Source of the DNA: Niveibacterium sp. SC-1
Lineage (GTDB): Bacteria; Pseudomonadota; Gammaproteobacteria; Burkholderiales; Rhodocyclaceae
Assembly (NCBI RefSeq): GCF_038235435.1
Contig: NZ_CP151275.1
Coordinates: 1,240,001 to 1,304,000 of the forward strand
Direction of reading: 5' to 3'
Length of the DNA: 64,000 bases
In this document: one piece after another, positions 8,385-19,097 of the stretch
Position numbering within the stretch: the stretch's first letter is position 1
Layout: the number at the start of each line of letters is the position of its first letter
Position numbers and translations under genes: made by a program
The notes under the pieces: generated by a model
The model's database searches: none
Told to the model about the DNA's origin: nothing
The model's input: only the letters and a program-made list of their open reading frames with translations

Positions 8385-9307
8385 GCGCCGCGACCGCGCA
8401 CGTGACGGTGCTGCTGGAAGAAGCCGTGGCGGCGCTGTCGATCAAGAGCGACGGCGTGTACGTGGATGGCACCTTCGGCCGCGGCGGTCACAGTCGCGCC
8501 ATCCTGGCGCAGCTCGGCCCGCAGGGGCGCCTGATCGCCTTCGATCGCGACCCCACCGCCATCGCCGCGGGGGCCGCCATCGCAGATGCCCGCCTCACCC
8601 TGGTGCACGAACCCTTTTCGGAATTCGCCCCGACGCTCGCGCGGCTGGGGCTCACGCATGTTGACGGCGTCCTGCTCGACCTGGGCGTCTCGTCCCCGCA
8701 ACTGGACGACGCCTCGCGCGGCATGAGCTTCCGCTTTGACGCGCCGCTGGACATGCGCATGGATACGAGTCGCGGCGAGACCGCGGCCGAATGGCTGGCG
8801 CGGGCGTCCGCGTCTGAAATCGCGAAAGTAGTGAGGGATTACGGTGAAGAACGGTTTGCTAATGCGATTGCAAAGACGCTTGTTGCTGCTCGGGCAGGGC
8901 AACCTCTTACAACCACACGACAGCTTGCCGCGCTCGTGGAGACGGCAGTCCGTACGCGCGAGCCGGGGCAGCACCCAGCGACGCGCACCTTCCAGGCTCT
9001 ACGGATTCACATCAATCGCGAGCTCGAAGAGCTTTCGATGATCCTGCCGCAGTGCGTCCACCATCTTTCGCCGGGTGGGCGCATTGCGGTCATCAGTTTC
9101 CATTCCCTCGAGGACCGCATCGCCAAGAACGTCTTGCGCGACGCGTCCAAGTCGGTCGAGCCACCGCCCGGGATTCCCGTACGCGCGGCTGACCTGCCCC
9201 CGCCCCTGATGCGCCTGATCGGCAAGCCGGTACGCCCCTCGGAGGCCGAGGTGGCCGCCAATCCGCGTTCGCGCAGCGCGATCATGCGTGTGGCGGAGCG
9301 ACTCTGA
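8381..9307 (+). CDS. rsmH: 16S rRNA m4C1402 methyltransferase RsmH (MraW)
   Basis: A 308-aa SAM-dependent methyltransferase that makes N4-methyl-C1402 in the ribosomal P site. The N-terminal SAM site is visible ([17 protein letters not shown]), followed by [21 protein letters not shown] and the C-terminal motif [13 protein letters not shown]. The GTG at 8381 overlaps the mraZ stop (GTGA) and gives an N-terminus [15 protein letters not shown] of normal RsmH length. The frame is open upstream inside mraZ, which I reject. Second gene of the dcw operon; 2 bp separate it from ftsL. Confidence 0.95.
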   Translation: MSAATAHVTVLLEEAVAALSIKSDGVYVDGTFGRGGHSRAILAQLGPQGRLIAFDRDPTAIAAGAAIADARLTLVHEPFSEFAPTLARLGLTHVDGVLLDLGVSSPQLDDASRGMSFRFDAPLDMRMDTSRGETAAEWLARASASEIAKVVRDYGEERFANAIAKTLVAARAGQPLTTTRQLAALVETAVRTREPGQHPATRTFQALRIHINRELEELSMILPQCVHHLSPGGRIAVISFHSLEDRIAKNVLRDASKSVEPPPGIPVRAADLPPPLMRLIGKPVRPSEAEVAANPRSRSAIMRVAERL

Positions 9308-9309
9308 AC

Positions 9310-9585
9310 ATGCTGCGCATCAACATCGTCCTCATCGTTCTCGTCCTGGCCAGCGCGCTCGGCGTCGTCTCGGCCCAGCACCAGTCGCGCAAGCGATTCA
9401 TCGAGCTCGAACATGAACAACAGCGCGCGCACGCGCTCGAAGTCGAGTGGGGGCAGTTGCAACTCGAACAGAGCACCTGGGCGGGTCATGCGCGCATCGA
9501 GAAGGCCGCCCGCGAGCGCCTGCACATGCTGACTCCAACCGCAGAGCACATCGTCGCCCTCGAACCCGCGGAACTGGCGCGATGA
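9310..9585 (+). CDS. ftsL: Cell division protein FtsL
   Basis: A 91-aa bitopic inner-membrane protein. One N-terminal membrane helix (residues about 3-22, INIVLIVLVLASALGVVSA) is followed by a periplasmic coiled coil (KRFIELEHEQQRAHALEVEW). With FtsB and FtsQ it forms the FtsQLB complex that activates FtsWI septal synthesis. Small size and position between rsmH and ftsI are diagnostic, since sequence conservation is low. Its TGA overlaps the ATG of ftsI (ATGA). Confidence 0.92.
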   Translation: MLRINIVLIVLVLASALGVVSAQHQSRKRFIELEHEQQRAHALEVEWGQLQLEQSTWAGHARIEKAARERLHMLTPTAEHIVALEPAELAR

Positions 9586-11330
9586 AAAAGAACTTCACCT
9601 TCAATCACAATCCGCTTCTCTCCGAGAAGCTGCCGGTCTGGCGCGCACGCCTGGTGCTCCTGTTGCTGCTCGGGGGCTCTGCGGCGCTGGTCGGCCGGGC
9701 TGTCTGGCTGCAGGGCGTCAAGAACGACTTCCTCCAGGCCAAGGGCGAGAGCCGCTACGAGCGCCAGATCGCGCTGCCCGCGACGCGCGGCCGCATCCTC
9801 GATCGGAATGGTGATGCGCTCGCCGTTTCCACCCCGGTGCACTCGATCTGGGCGATTCCGGAAGACGCCAACGATCTCTCGCCCGGACAGGCCCGCGACC
9901 TCGCCGAGCTTCTCGGCATGGATGTGGCGGAGCTCAATCGCAAGCTCGCGGCCGATCGCGGCTTCGTCTACCTCAAGCGTCACCTGCCGCCGGAGCTGGC
10001 CGACAAGGTTGCCGCGCTCAAGCTCCCCGGCGTGCACAGCCAGATGGAGTACCAGCGCTTCTATCCCGCTGGCGAGATCGCCGCGCACGTGGTCGGCTTT
10101 ACCGATGTGGACGATCGAGGCCAGGAGGGCATGGAGCTCGCGTTCCAGAAGTCACTCATCGGCACCGCGGGCAGTCGTCGCGTGATCAAGGATCGCCGCG
10201 GCCAGATCATCGAGGACGTGGAGTCGATCAAGAAGCCGCTCGAAGGCACGGACGTCCAGCTCGCGCTGGACGCCAAGATCCAGTACCTCGCGTACTCGGC
10301 GCTCAAGCAGGCGGTGGTGGCCAACAAGGCCAAGGCCGGCAGCGCGGTGGTGGTCGACACCCGCACCGGCGAGATCCTCGCGCTGGTGAATGCTCCGACC
10401 TACAACCCCAATAACCGCATCGGGCTCACCGGTGCCCAGCTGCGCAACCGCGCGCTGACGGATACCTACGAGCCGGGCTCCACGATGAAGCCCTTCACCG
10501 CGGCGCTGGCGCTCGATACGCACCGCGTGCGCTACGACACCGTCATTGACTGCGCGCCGGGCCGCATGACCATCGGCACCGCAACGATCTCGGACGCGCA
10601 CCCGCAGGGCCTGCTGACCGTGGCCCAGGTGATCCAGAAGTCTTCGAACATCGGTGCGGCGAAGATGGCGCTGTCGATGCCGCCGCAAGAGATGTGGAAC
10701 ATGTTCGACGAGCTGGGCTTCGGCTCGCAGATCAAGCTCGGCTTCCCTGGCGAAGCCTCGGGCCGCCTGCGTCCCGCGCGTATCTGGCGGCCGATCGAGC
10801 AGGCGACCATGTCCTATGGCCACGGCATTTCCGTGACCCTGATGCAGATCGCACAGGCCTACCTCGCCTTCGCCCGCGACGGCGATCTGATCCCGCTTTC
10901 GCTCACCAAGGTCGACACGCCTCCGCTGCACAGCAAGCAGGTCTTTGCCGCGCAGACCGCGCGCGAGGTGCGCAGCATGCTGGAGAGCGTCACGATGCCC
11001 GGCGGCACCGCCACCATGGCGCAGGTGCCCGGTTACCGCGTGGGCGGCAAGACCGGCACCGCCTACAAGCTGGAGAACGGGCAATACACCCGCAAGTACA
11101 TCTCCTCCTTCGTCGGTATCGGGCCGATCTCGGACCCGCACCTGATCGTCGCCGTCATGGTCGACGAGCCCTCCGCCGGCAAGCACTACGGCGGCACGGT
11201 GGCCGGTCCGGTCTTCTCCCAGATCATGGGTGGATCCCTGCGTGCACTCGGCGTGCCGCCGGACGCGCCCTTGCGTGCGATGCAGGTCGCGCAAGGCCAT
11301 GACATGGAAGAAGTGAAGGGGGATATGTGA
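9582..11330 (+). CDS. ftsI: Septal peptidoglycan transpeptidase FtsI (PBP3)
   Basis: A 582-aa class B penicillin-binding protein that cross-links septal peptidoglycan with FtsW. It has a short cytoplasmic tail, one membrane helix (about residues 22-45), a dimerisation/pedestal domain beginning at RQIALPATRGRILDRNG, and the transpeptidase domain with all three catalytic motifs: S300-TMK (nucleophile S300, K303), S354-SN, and K490-TG. I used the ATG at 9582 because it overlaps the ftsL stop and gives a normal N-terminus MKKNFTFNHNP; the frame is open earlier inside ftsL. The stop overlaps the GTG of murE. Confidence 0.96.
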   Translation: MKKNFTFNHNPLLSEKLPVWRARLVLLLLLGGSAALVGRAVWLQGVKNDFLQAKGESRYERQIALPATRGRILDRNGDALAVSTPVHSIWAIPEDANDLSPGQARDLAELLGMDVAELNRKLAADRGFVYLKRHLPPELADKVAALKLPGVHSQMEYQRFYPAGEIAAHVVGFTDVDDRGQEGMELAFQKSLIGTAGSRRVIKDRRGQIIEDVESIKKPLEGTDVQLALDAKIQYLAYSALKQAVVANKAKAGSAVVVDTRTGEILALVNAPTYNPNNRIGLTGAQLRNRALTDTYEPGSTMKPFTAALALDTHRVRYDTVIDCAPGRMTIGTATISDAHPQGLLTVAQVIQKSSNIGAAKMALSMPPQEMWNMFDELGFGSQIKLGFPGEASGRLRPARIWRPIEQATMSYGHGISVTLMQIAQAYLAFARDGDLIPLSLTKVDTPPLHSKQVFAAQTAREVRSMLESVTMPGGTATMAQVPGYRVGGKTGTAYKLENGQYTRKYISSFVGIGPISDPHLIVAVMVDEPSAGKHYGGTVAGPVFSQIMGGSLRALGVPPDAPLRAMQVAQGHDMEEVKGDM

Positions 11331-12835
11331 GCGCGCGCGAAATCGCCCGCTCGCTGCTCGATGCACTCGCCGCCCAAGGCGTGGCGGTGCGCCGGCTGAC
11401 CGCCGACTCGCGCGCGGTGCAGGCCGGGGATGTCTTCCTCGCTTACCCAGGCAGCCGCGCCGATGGCCGCCGCTTCATCGCGGACGCCGTTTCGCGCGGC
11501 GTCGCGGCAGTCTTGTGGGAGCGCGAAGGCCACGAGTGGGATTCGGTACTCGCCGTGCCCAACCAGTCGTGCATGGGTCTTTCTGCCATCGCTGGCGAGC
11601 TCGCCGCTCTGGCGCTCGACGAGCCCTCGCGCAAGCTGCGCCTCGTCGGCATCACCGGCACCAACGGCAAGACTTCCTGTTCGCAATGGATCGCCGCGGC
11701 GCTGGCCCAGCTCGGCGAACCCTGCGGGATCATCGGTACGCTCGGCATCGGCTTCCCCGGCAAGCTCACCGAGAATCTCAATACCACCCCGGATGCGCTG
11801 GTGCTGCACCAGTCGCTCGCGGACTTCCTCGCCCAGGGCGCGCGCGCAACGGCGATGGAGGTCTCTTCCATCGGCCTCGACCAGGGGCGGGTGAACGGCG
11901 CGCACTTCGACATCGCTGTCTTCACCAATCTGTCGCGCGACCACCTCGACTACCACGGCAGCATGCAGGCCTACGCGGCCGCGAAGGCCCACCTGTTCGA
12001 CTGGCCCGAGCTGCGGGCCGCGGTCCTCAATCTCGACGACCCGTTCGGCGTAGAGCTGGCCGAACGCTGCGCCGGACGTCTGCCGCTGACGATCGGCTAC
12101 ACCGTGGGCGAGTGTCCCGAGCAGGTGCCGACCGGCATCCGCGTGCTGGCCGCCTCGCACATCCGCGACACGCCGACCGGCGCGCATTTCGACGTGTTCT
12201 GGTCGAGCGAGCGCAGCGAGGTCGAAACGCATCTGGTGGGGCGCTTCAACGTCAGCAATGCCCTGGCGGTGATGGGCACCCTGCTGGCCGCAGGCCATGC
12301 GCTGGAGGATGTGGTTTCGGCCGTGCGCCAGCTGCAGCCGCCGCCGGGCCGCATGCAGTCCCTTGGGGGCGTGATGCAGCCGCTGGTCGTGGTCGACTAT
12401 GCCCACACGCCCGATGCGCTCGAGAAGGCGCTGGAGGCCCTGCGCCCCACCGCCCATGCGCGTGGCGGCCGTCTGGTCTGCGTCTTCGGTTGCGGTGGCG
12501 ACCGCGATCCGGGCAAGCGGCCGATGATGGGTGCGGCGGCCGTCCGTTACGCGGACCGCGTCGTCATCACCAGCGACAACCCGCGTTCCGAAGACCCGGG
12601 TGCGATCGTCGAGCAGGTTGCCGCGGGCGCAGGCGATGCCGCCGTCTGCATCGTCGACCGTGCCCAGGCCATCGTCGAAGCCGTGACCCATGCGGACGCC
12701 GATGACGTGATCCTGATTGCCGGCAAGGGCCATGAGCCCTACCAGGAAGTGAGCGGCCAGCGCCTGCCCTTCTCAGACTCCGAACAGGCGCGGGCTGCGC
12801 TCAAGCGCTGGCCGGCCGGCGAGGCAAAAGCATGA
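11327..12835 (+). CDS. murE: UDP-MurNAc-tripeptide synthetase MurE (meso-DAP adding)
   Basis: A 502-aa cytoplasmic Mur ligase that adds the third stem-peptide residue to UDP-MurNAc-L-Ala-D-Glu. The ATP-binding motif [16 protein letters not shown], the central HxxxN-type region and the C-terminal DNPRSEDP are clear. DNPR is the signature of enzymes that use meso-diaminopimelate, so the organism should have DAP-type peptidoglycan. GTG start at 11327 overlaps the ftsI stop; the stop overlaps the murF ATG. Confidence 0.96.
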   Translation: MSAREIARSLLDALAAQGVAVRRLTADSRAVQAGDVFLAYPGSRADGRRFIADAVSRGVAAVLWEREGHEWDSVLAVPNQSCMGLSAIAGELAALALDEPSRKLRLVGITGTNGKTSCSQWIAAALAQLGEPCGIIGTLGIGFPGKLTENLNTTPDALVLHQSLADFLAQGARATAMEVSSIGLDQGRVNGAHFDIAVFTNLSRDHLDYHGSMQAYAAAKAHLFDWPELRAAVLNLDDPFGVELAERCAGRLPLTIGYTVGECPEQVPTGIRVLAASHIRDTPTGAHFDVFWSSERSEVETHLVGRFNVSNALAVMGTLLAAGHALEDVVSAVRQLQPPPGRMQSLGGVMQPLVVVDYAHTPDALEKALEALRPTAHARGGRLVCVFGCGGDRDPGKRPMMGAAAVRYADRVVITSDNPRSEDPGAIVEQVAAGAGDAAVCIVDRAQAIVEAVTHADADDVILIAGKGHEPYQEVSGQRLPFSDSEQARAALKRWPAGEAKA

Positions 12836-14190
12836 GGACCGAACTCGCGGAACTCGCACTGGGCATCGGCGCAGTGCTGCACGGAGCAGACGCGACTGTC
12901 GCCGGCGTGAGCACGGACAGCCGCGGTATCGCAGCCGGGCAACTCTTCGTCGCCCTGCGCGGCGAACGCTTCGATGGCCATGAATTCGTCGCCGCGGTGG
13001 CGTCGGCCGGCGCCGCGGGCGCGGTCGTCGATGCGTCCTTCGAACTGCCTGCGCAGCTGCCGCTCTCCCTGCTAGTGGTGGACGACACCCGTCTCGCCCT
13101 GGGTCGCATGGCGGCCTGGTGGCGCGCCAAGTTCGACTTGCCACTCATCGGCGTGACCGGTAGCAACGGCAAGACCACGGTCAAGGAAATGTGCGCCGCG
13201 ATTCTGCGCGCCCAGTTCGGCGATGCAGGTGTGCTGGCTACGGTCGGCAACCTCAACAATGACATCGGGATGCCGCAGATGCTGCTGCGCCTGAATCTCG
13301 ATCACCGCGCGGCCGTGATCGAGATGGGCATGAACCACCCCGGTGAGATCGGCTATCTCACCCAGATTGCGCGGCCCACGGTGGCACTGGTGAACAACGC
13401 GCAGCGTGCCCACCTGGAAGGCATGGGCGGCCTGGATGCGGTGGCGCTGGAAAAGGGCGAGATCTACGCGGGGCTGGGCAAGGACGGCGTCGCCGTGATC
13501 AACGCCGACGACGCGCACGCCACCACCTGGCGTGACATGAACACCCAGCGCAGCGTGCTGGAGTTCGGCCTAGGCGCGGCTGATGTGCAAGCCCAGTTCG
13601 TGGTCTCGGGGCTGGGCTCCGAAGTGACGCTGCGCGCCCCTCAGGGTGAATGCCGCTTCCTGCTCAAGGTGCCTGGCGCGCACAACGTACGCAATGCCGC
13701 TGCCGCTGCCGCCGCCTGTCTCGCCGCGGGCGTGCCCCTGGCGGCGGTGGAAGAGGGCCTGTCGCAGTACGTCGGGACCAAGGGGCGCCTGCAGATCCGC
13801 GCCGGCGAGAACGGCAGCACCGTGCTCGACGACAGCTACAACGCCAACCCCGATTCCATGCGCGCCGGCGTCGACGTGCTGGCGATGACACCGGGCCGCA
13901 AGCTCTTCGTTTTCGGCGACATGGGCGAGATCGGCGATCGCGCCGCGCAGTACCACGACGAGATCGGCGGCTACGCCAAGAGCCAGGGTGTGGACATGCT
14001 GTTCGCGCTGGGCGAGCACGCCGAAGTGGCCGCGCGCAACTTCGGCGAGGGCAGTGCGCATTTCGACAGCGTCGAAGCGCTGGTCCAGGCGCTGCGCCGT
14101 GAACTCGCACCCGGCGTGGTGGTCCTGGTCAAGGGCTCCCGCTTCATGAAGATGGAACGCGTCGCCGATGCGATCGCGTTGAAGGACTGA
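12832..14190 (+). CDS. murF: UDP-MurNAc-pentapeptide synthetase MurF
   Basis: A 452-aa Mur ligase that adds D-Ala-D-Ala to the UDP-MurNAc tripeptide. Visible are the N-terminal substrate domain (VSTDSRGIAAGQLFVALRG), the ATPase P-loop GVTGSNGKTTVKEM, the ligase core GNLNNDIGMP and EMGMNHPGEIGYL, and the C-terminal domain with DDSYNANPDSM. ATG at 12832 overlaps the murE stop. mraY follows after 3 bp. Confidence 0.96.
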   Translation: MRTELAELALGIGAVLHGADATVAGVSTDSRGIAAGQLFVALRGERFDGHEFVAAVASAGAAGAVVDASFELPAQLPLSLLVVDDTRLALGRMAAWWRAKFDLPLIGVTGSNGKTTVKEMCAAILRAQFGDAGVLATVGNLNNDIGMPQMLLRLNLDHRAAVIEMGMNHPGEIGYLTQIARPTVALVNNAQRAHLEGMGGLDAVALEKGEIYAGLGKDGVAVINADDAHATTWRDMNTQRSVLEFGLGAADVQAQFVVSGLGSEVTLRAPQGECRFLLKVPGAHNVRNAAAAAAACLAAGVPLAAVEEGLSQYVGTKGRLQIRAGENGSTVLDDSYNANPDSMRAGVDVLAMTPGRKLFVFGDMGEIGDRAAQYHDEIGGYAKSQGVDMLFALGEHAEVAARNFGEGSAHFDSVEALVQALRRELAPGVVVLVKGSRFMKMERVADAIALKD

Positions 14191-14193
14191 TAG

Positions 14194-15282
14194 ATGCTGC
14201 TCGAGCTTTTCCGCTGGCTGGGCCAGGACGTGCGTGCGTTCAACGTGTTCGGCTATATCACCTTGCGCACGATGCTCGCCGCTCTGACTGCACTGGTGAT
14301 CTCCTTCATCGCGGGGCCGCCGGTGATCCGCTGGCTGGCCGCCAAGAAGATCGGCCAGGCGGTGCGTGACGACGGTCCCAAGTCGCACCTGACCAAGGCC
14401 GGTACGCCGACCATGGGCGGCGCGCTGGTCCTGATCGCCATCGGCATCACCACCCTGCTGTGGGGCGATCTGCGCAATCAATACGTGTGGGTGGTGCTGC
14501 TCACGACCCTGGGTTTTGGCGCCGTGGGCTGGGTGGACGATTGGCGCAAGGTCGTGCATCGCGATCCCAAGGGCCTGGCTTCACGCTGGAAGTATCTGTG
14601 GACTTCCGCGGTCGCGCTGGCGGCGGCGATCTACCTGGCGCTCTCCGCCAGCGTGCCGGCACAGACCGAACTGATCGTGCCCTTCTTCAAGTCGGTGGCC
14701 TATCCGCTCGGCGTGCTCGGCTTCATCGTGCTCTCCTACTTCACGATCAACGGCACCAGCCATGCAGTGAACCTCACCGACGGTCTCGACGGTCTCGCGA
14801 TCATGCCCGCGGTGATGGTGAGCGCCGCACTCGCGGTCTTCGCCTATGTCGCCGGCCACGTGGGTTTCTCCAAGTATCTCGGCGTGCCCTATGTGCAGGG
14901 CGCGGGCGAGCTTGCGGTCTTCTGCGGGGCGCTGTGCGGCGCGGGCCTGGGCTTCCTCTGGTTCAACGCCTATCCGGCCGAAGTCTTCATGGGTGACGTC
15001 GGTGCGCTCGCCCTGGGTGCAGCGCTGGGCACCGTGGCGGTGATCGTGCGCCAGGAAATCGTGCTGCTGATCATGGGTGGCCTCTTCGTCGCCGAAGCGC
15101 TGTCGGTGATGCTGCAGGTCGCCTACTTCCGCTGGACCGGGGGCAAACGCATCTTTCGCATGGCGCCGCTGCATCACCACTACGAACTCGGTGGCTGGAA
15201 GGAGACGCAGGTCGTGGTGCGCTTCTGGATCATCACCCTGATGCTGGTTCTGTTCGGCCTCTCCACGCTGAAGCTGCGCTGA
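14194..15282 (+). CDS. mraY: Phospho-MurNAc-pentapeptide translocase MraY
   Basis: A 362-aa polytopic inner-membrane enzyme (about ten helices) that transfers phospho-MurNAc-pentapeptide onto undecaprenyl phosphate to form lipid I. Catalytic and substrate motifs are intact: [28 protein letters not shown] and the C-terminal histidine motif [11 protein letters not shown]. Length matches E. coli MraY. The final A of its stop codon is the first base of the murD ATG. Confidence 0.96.
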   Translation: MLLELFRWLGQDVRAFNVFGYITLRTMLAALTALVISFIAGPPVIRWLAAKKIGQAVRDDGPKSHLTKAGTPTMGGALVLIAIGITTLLWGDLRNQYVWVVLLTTLGFGAVGWVDDWRKVVHRDPKGLASRWKYLWTSAVALAAAIYLALSASVPAQTELIVPFFKSVAYPLGVLGFIVLSYFTINGTSHAVNLTDGLDGLAIMPAVMVSAALAVFAYVAGHVGFSKYLGVPYVQGAGELAVFCGALCGAGLGFLWFNAYPAEVFMGDVGALALGAALGTVAVIVRQEIVLLIMGGLFVAEALSVMLQVAYFRWTGGKRIFRMAPLHHHYELGGWKETQVVVRFWIITLMLVLFGLSTLKLR

Positions 15283-16676
15283 TGGACGCGTTCCTGAACC
15301 TTCGCGACGCAGCAGTGCTGGTGCTCGGACTCGGTGAGTCCGGCCTGGCCATGGTGCGGCACTGCTGGCGGCAAGGCGCACGGGTGCGCGTCGCCGACTC
15401 GCGCGAGACGCCGCCCGGCGTCGCGGCCCTGCAGGCGCTCGAAGGCGTTGAGGTCATCACCGGTGCCTTCGACACCGGCCTGCTCGACGGCATTGAAATC
15501 GTGGCAATCAGCCCGGGCATCGCGGTCCATGAACCCGTGGTGAAGGAAGCAGCCGCGCGCGGCCTGCCCGTCGTCGGCGAGATCGAACTCTTCGCCCAGG
15601 CCCTGCATGCGGACGGCCAGGAAGCCCGCGTCATCGCCATCACCGGCACCAACGGCAAGACGACGAGCACCTCGCTGATGGGGGCACTCTGTCGTGCCGC
15701 GGGATTCGAGACCGCAGTCGCCGGCAATATCAGTCCCGCTGCGCTGGATGAATGGATGCGCCGCGAGGACGCCGGCAGCATCGCGCAGATCTGGGTGCTC
15801 GAACTTTCCAGCTTCCAGCTGGAGACCACGCACAGTCTCGCCGCCGATGCCGCCAGCGTGCTCAACGTGACCGACGACCACCTCGATCGCCACGGCGACA
15901 TGGACGAGTACGGCCTCGCCAAGGCACGCATCTTCCAGGGGCGCGGCGCGCAAGTGCTCAATCGCGGCGATGCGCGCGTGATGGACATGCGTCTGCAAGG
16001 TCGCCGTGCGTTGAGCTTCGGTCTGGATGCGCCCGCGGGTGAAGACGATTTCGGCTTGCGCGACCACGCCGGCGAACGCTGGCTCGCGCGAGGCCAGGTG
16101 CTGCTGATGCGCCGCGCCGAACTGCCGCTCGCGGGCGATCACAACGTCGAGAACGCGCTCGCTGCGCTGGCGCTCGGCCAGGCTCTGGATCTGTCGCTGG
16201 AGCGCATGTGCGCAGCACTCGCGAGCTTCCGCGGTCTGCCGCACCGGGTGGAGCCGGTGGCGCGCCGCGAGGACGGCGTGGTCTTCATCGACGACTCCAA
16301 GGGCACGAACGTCGGCGCAACCGTCGCCGCGCTCAAGGGCCTGGGTCGCAAAGTGGTGCTGATCGCCGGCGGCGATGGCAAGGGCCAGGACTTCACGCCG
16401 CTTGCCGAGGTGTTCTCGCGCCATGCGCGCGCCGTGGTGCTGATTGGCCGCGATGCGCAGCGTATCGCCGACGCGGTTGCCGGCTGTGGCGTGCCGCTGC
16501 ATTTCGCGGCCGACATGCAGGCCGCCGTGGAAGAAGCCAACCGGCTTGCCATGGCGGGGGACGTCGTGCTGCTCTCGCCGGCCTGCGCCAGCCTCGACAT
16601 GTTCCGCAACTATGCCCACCGTGCCGAAGTGTTCTGTGGCGCGGTGCGCTCGCTTCCCGGAGTACACAGCGAATGA
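15282..16676 (+). CDS. murD: UDP-MurNAc-L-Ala:D-Glu ligase MurD
   Basis: A 464-aa Mur ligase adding D-glutamate to UDP-MurNAc-L-Ala. The Rossmann-like N-terminus ([18 protein letters not shown]), ATP loop [15 protein letters not shown], the central [19 protein letters not shown] and C-terminal [15 protein letters not shown] are present. It is slightly longer than the E. coli enzyme because of short insertions around residues 160-175. ATG 15282 overlaps the mraY stop by one base; its own stop overlaps the ftsW ATG. Confidence 0.95.
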   Translation: MDAFLNLRDAAVLVLGLGESGLAMVRHCWRQGARVRVADSRETPPGVAALQALEGVEVITGAFDTGLLDGIEIVAISPGIAVHEPVVKEAAARGLPVVGEIELFAQALHADGQEARVIAITGTNGKTTSTSLMGALCRAAGFETAVAGNISPAALDEWMRREDAGSIAQIWVLELSSFQLETTHSLAADAASVLNVTDDHLDRHGDMDEYGLAKARIFQGRGAQVLNRGDARVMDMRLQGRRALSFGLDAPAGEDDFGLRDHAGERWLARGQVLLMRRAELPLAGDHNVENALAALALGQALDLSLERMCAALASFRGLPHRVEPVARREDGVVFIDDSKGTNVGATVAALKGLGRKVVLIAGGDGKGQDFTPLAEVFSRHARAVVLIGRDAQRIADAVAGCGVPLHFAADMQAAVEEANRLAMAGDVVLLSPACASLDMFRNYAHRAEVFCGAVRSLPGVHSE

Positions 16677-17914
16677 AGCTGCGAGCCCGCCTGGCCGGTT
16701 TCATGGCCACCCCCGAGCCCGCGCTGCCGATGGGCAACCACGCAGCCAGCCGCGCCGTGGGCCGTCTCGTGGGCGGACCACAGGCCGCCCCGCGCGAACT
16801 CGACCCTCTGCTGATCTGGAGTGGCGCCGCGCTGCTGCTCTTTGGCCTGGTGATGGTCTTCTCGGCCTCGATCGCCACCGCTGAAGGCAGCCGCTACACC
16901 GCCTACCAGCCGACATTCTTCCTGGTGCGGCACGTGGTCTTCCTGCTGATCGGCCTGGTCGCCGGTGCGATCGTCTTCCAGGTGCCGGTTAACACCTTGC
17001 AGAAGGCCGCGCCCGTCCTCTTTGGTGTCGGCGTGTTCCTGCTGATCGCGGTGCTGATCCCGCACATCGGTCGCGAGGTGAACGGCGCACGTCGCTGGAT
17101 CGGCTTCGGCTTCGCCAACCTGCAGCCCTCCGAGCTGATGAAGGTCGCCGTGGCGCTCTACGCGGCCGACTACACGGTGCGCAAGCTCGCCGAGATGAAG
17201 AGCTTCCGCCGGGCCTTCCTGCCGATGGCGGGCATGGTGCTTTTCGTCGGCTTCCTGCTGCTGCGTGAGCCGGACTTCGGCGCTTTCGTGGTGATCACGG
17301 CGATCGCCTTCGGCGTGCTCTTCCTGGGCGGTATCAACGCGCGGATCTTCGTGCTGCTGATCGTCGTGGCGATCATCGGCTTCGTGCTCCTGATCTGGCT
17401 CTCGCCCTATCGCCGCGAGCGCATCCTGGGCTTCATGGATCCCTGGCAGGACGCCTTCGGCAAGGGCTACCAGCTCTCCCATGCGCTGATCGCGTTCGGT
17501 CGCGGCGAATGGACCGGGGTCGGCCTGGGCGCCAGCGTCGAGAAGCTCTTCTATCTGCCCGAAGCGCACACCGACTTCCTGCTTGCCGTGGTCGCCGAGG
17601 AGCTCGGCTTCGCCGGTGTGCTCACCGTGATCGCGCTCTTCGCGATCCTGGTGCATCGCTGCTTCGCGATCGGCCGCCAGGCGCACCAGCTCGAACGCCA
17701 CTTCGCAGGTCTCGTCGCCCAGGGCTTCGGTATCTGGGCGGGCGTGCAGTCCTTCATCAACATGGGCGTGAACATGGGGCTGCTGCCGACCAAGGGCCTG
17801 ACCTTGCCGATGATGAGTTTCGGCGGCTCGGGCATCCTCGCCAACTGCGTGACCCTGGCGATCCTGCTACGGATCGACTGGGAGAACCGGCAGATGATGC
17901 GGGGAGGGCGCTGA
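16673..17914 (+). CDS. ftsW: Septal peptidoglycan glycosyltransferase FtsW (SEDS family)
   Basis: A 413-aa polytopic SEDS protein that polymerises lipid II at the septum with FtsI. About ten membrane helices are visible after a polar N-terminal stretch of about 50 residues. SEDS signatures include [36 protein letters not shown], the loop with [16 protein letters not shown], and the C-terminal [20 protein letters not shown] selected the ATG at 16673, which overlaps the murD stop. Its own stop TGA (17912-17914) shares the A with the murG ATG. Confidence 0.95.
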   Translation: MKLRARLAGFMATPEPALPMGNHAASRAVGRLVGGPQAAPRELDPLLIWSGAALLLFGLVMVFSASIATAEGSRYTAYQPTFFLVRHVVFLLIGLVAGAIVFQVPVNTLQKAAPVLFGVGVFLLIAVLIPHIGREVNGARRWIGFGFANLQPSELMKVAVALYAADYTVRKLAEMKSFRRAFLPMAGMVLFVGFLLLREPDFGAFVVITAIAFGVLFLGGINARIFVLLIVVAIIGFVLLIWLSPYRRERILGFMDPWQDAFGKGYQLSHALIAFGRGEWTGVGLGASVEKLFYLPEAHTDFLLAVVAEELGFAGVLTVIALFAILVHRCFAIGRQAHQLERHFAGLVAQGFGIWAGVQSFINMGVNMGLLPTKGLTLPMMSFGGSGILANCVTLAILLRIDWENRQMMRGGR

Positions 17915-19005
17915 TGGGCGCTGTGCCGCGCACCCTCATGGTGATGGCCGGCGGTACCGGCGGCCACATCTTCCCCGGTCTCGCGGTGGCGGACGCGATG
18001 CGTCGTCGCGGCTGGCAGGTGAGCTGGCTGGGCACGGCGCACGGCATGGAGAACGAACTCGTGCCGCGTGCGGGCGTGGAGATGGACACCATTGCCTTCG
18101 CGGGCCTGCGCGGCAAGGGGCTCATGCATTCGCTCAAGGGCGCGCTCGCGCTGGTAAAGAGCTTCTTCTCCACCTCCGCCATCCTGCGCCGACGCAAGCC
18201 GGATGTGCTGATCGGCATGGGCGGCTATGTCACGGTGCCCGGCGGCGTGATGGCGCGTCTCTCGGGCCGCCCGCTGGCGCTGGTGAATGCCGACGCGGCG
18301 CCCTTGCTTTCCAACCGCCTGCTGGCACCTTTCGCCCGACGCGTGCTCTTCGGATTCGCCGGTGAATTCGGCGGACTCGCCGCGAAGGCCATTGTCACCG
18401 GAAATCCGGTGCGTCGTGAGATCGCCGCATTGGCCGCTCCCGACGTGCGCTACGCGGACCGCAGCGGTGTGCTGCGCATCCTGGTCGTCGGCGGCAGTCT
18501 GGGCGCGCGCGTGCTCAACGAGGCCGTTCCGCTCGCGCTGGCGAAGTTCGAGCCGGCGCTGCGTCCGCAGGTGACGCACCAGGCGGGCAAGGCGCACGGC
18601 GCGGCCCTGCGCGAGGCCTATGCGCTGGCGGGCGTCGAGGCCGAGCTGGTCGACTTCATCGACGACATGCCGCGGCGCCTGGCCGAGGCCGATCTCGTGA
18701 TCTGCCGTGCTGGTGCGATCACCGTGGCGGAACTCGCGGTGGCGGGCGTCGCCAGCGTGCTCGTGCCTTTCCTGGCTTCGACGACCTCGCATCAGCGCGA
18801 CAACGCGGTGTACTTCGCCAAGTCAGGCGCCGCGATTCATCTGCCGCAGACCGAATTGTCGGCCGAGCGCCTCGCGGAAATCCTGCGTACGACCGACCGC
18901 GCGCGCTGCCTCGAAATGGCCACGGCCGCCCGCGCGCTGGGCCGTCCGGACGCGACCGAGCGGATCGCCGACATCCTCAGTGAACTGGCAGAGGCGGGGC
19001 GATGA
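17914..19005 (+). CDS. murG: Lipid II synthase MurG (UDP-GlcNAc transferase)
   Basis: A 363-aa peripheral membrane GT-B glycosyltransferase (GT28) that adds GlcNAc to lipid I to form lipid II. It shows the N-terminal G-loop [27 protein letters not shown], the second G-loop [13 protein letters not shown], and the donor-binding segment [19 protein letters not shown] 17914 overlaps the ftsW stop by one base. Its stop (19003-19005) overlaps an ATG at 19002 that opens a 31-codon frame leading into murC. Confidence 0.96.
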   Translation: MGAVPRTLMVMAGGTGGHIFPGLAVADAMRRRGWQVSWLGTAHGMENELVPRAGVEMDTIAFAGLRGKGLMHSLKGALALVKSFFSTSAILRRRKPDVLIGMGGYVTVPGGVMARLSGRPLALVNADAAPLLSNRLLAPFARRVLFGFAGEFGGLAAKAIVTGNPVRREIAALAAPDVRYADRSGVLRILVVGGSLGARVLNEAVPLALAKFEPALRPQVTHQAGKAHGAALREAYALAGVEAELVDFIDDMPRRLAEADLVICRAGAITVAELAVAGVASVLVPFLASTTSHQRDNAVYFAKSGAAIHLPQTELSAERLAEILRTTDRARCLEMATAARALGRPDATERIADILSELAEAGR

Positions 19006-19097
19006 AGGTGGCAGAGACAGGCGTGTCGGAAATCGCCCGGAAAGCACGCGCGAAACACGTAAACTGGCGGGTTTTCCGTTTCGGGCAGTCATCGTGA
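19002..19097 (+). CDS. Candidate 31-aa micro-ORF coupling murG to murC
   Basis: The murG stop is part of ATGA, and that ATG opens a frame of 31 codons (MKVAETGV... ending FGQSS). Its TGA (19095-19097) overlaps the GTG start of murC as GTGA, the same stop-start junction used throughout this operon. The peptide is basic (several Lys/Arg/His) and unlike any family I know. It may be a real small protein, or a translated spacer that keeps ribosomes coupled across the 88-bp murG-murC gap. Codon usage is less GC-biased at third positions than its neighbours (AAA, GTA, TCA), which argues for a spacer rather than an old gene. Confidence 0.4.
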   Translation: MKVAETGVSEIARKARAKHVNWRVFRFGQSS

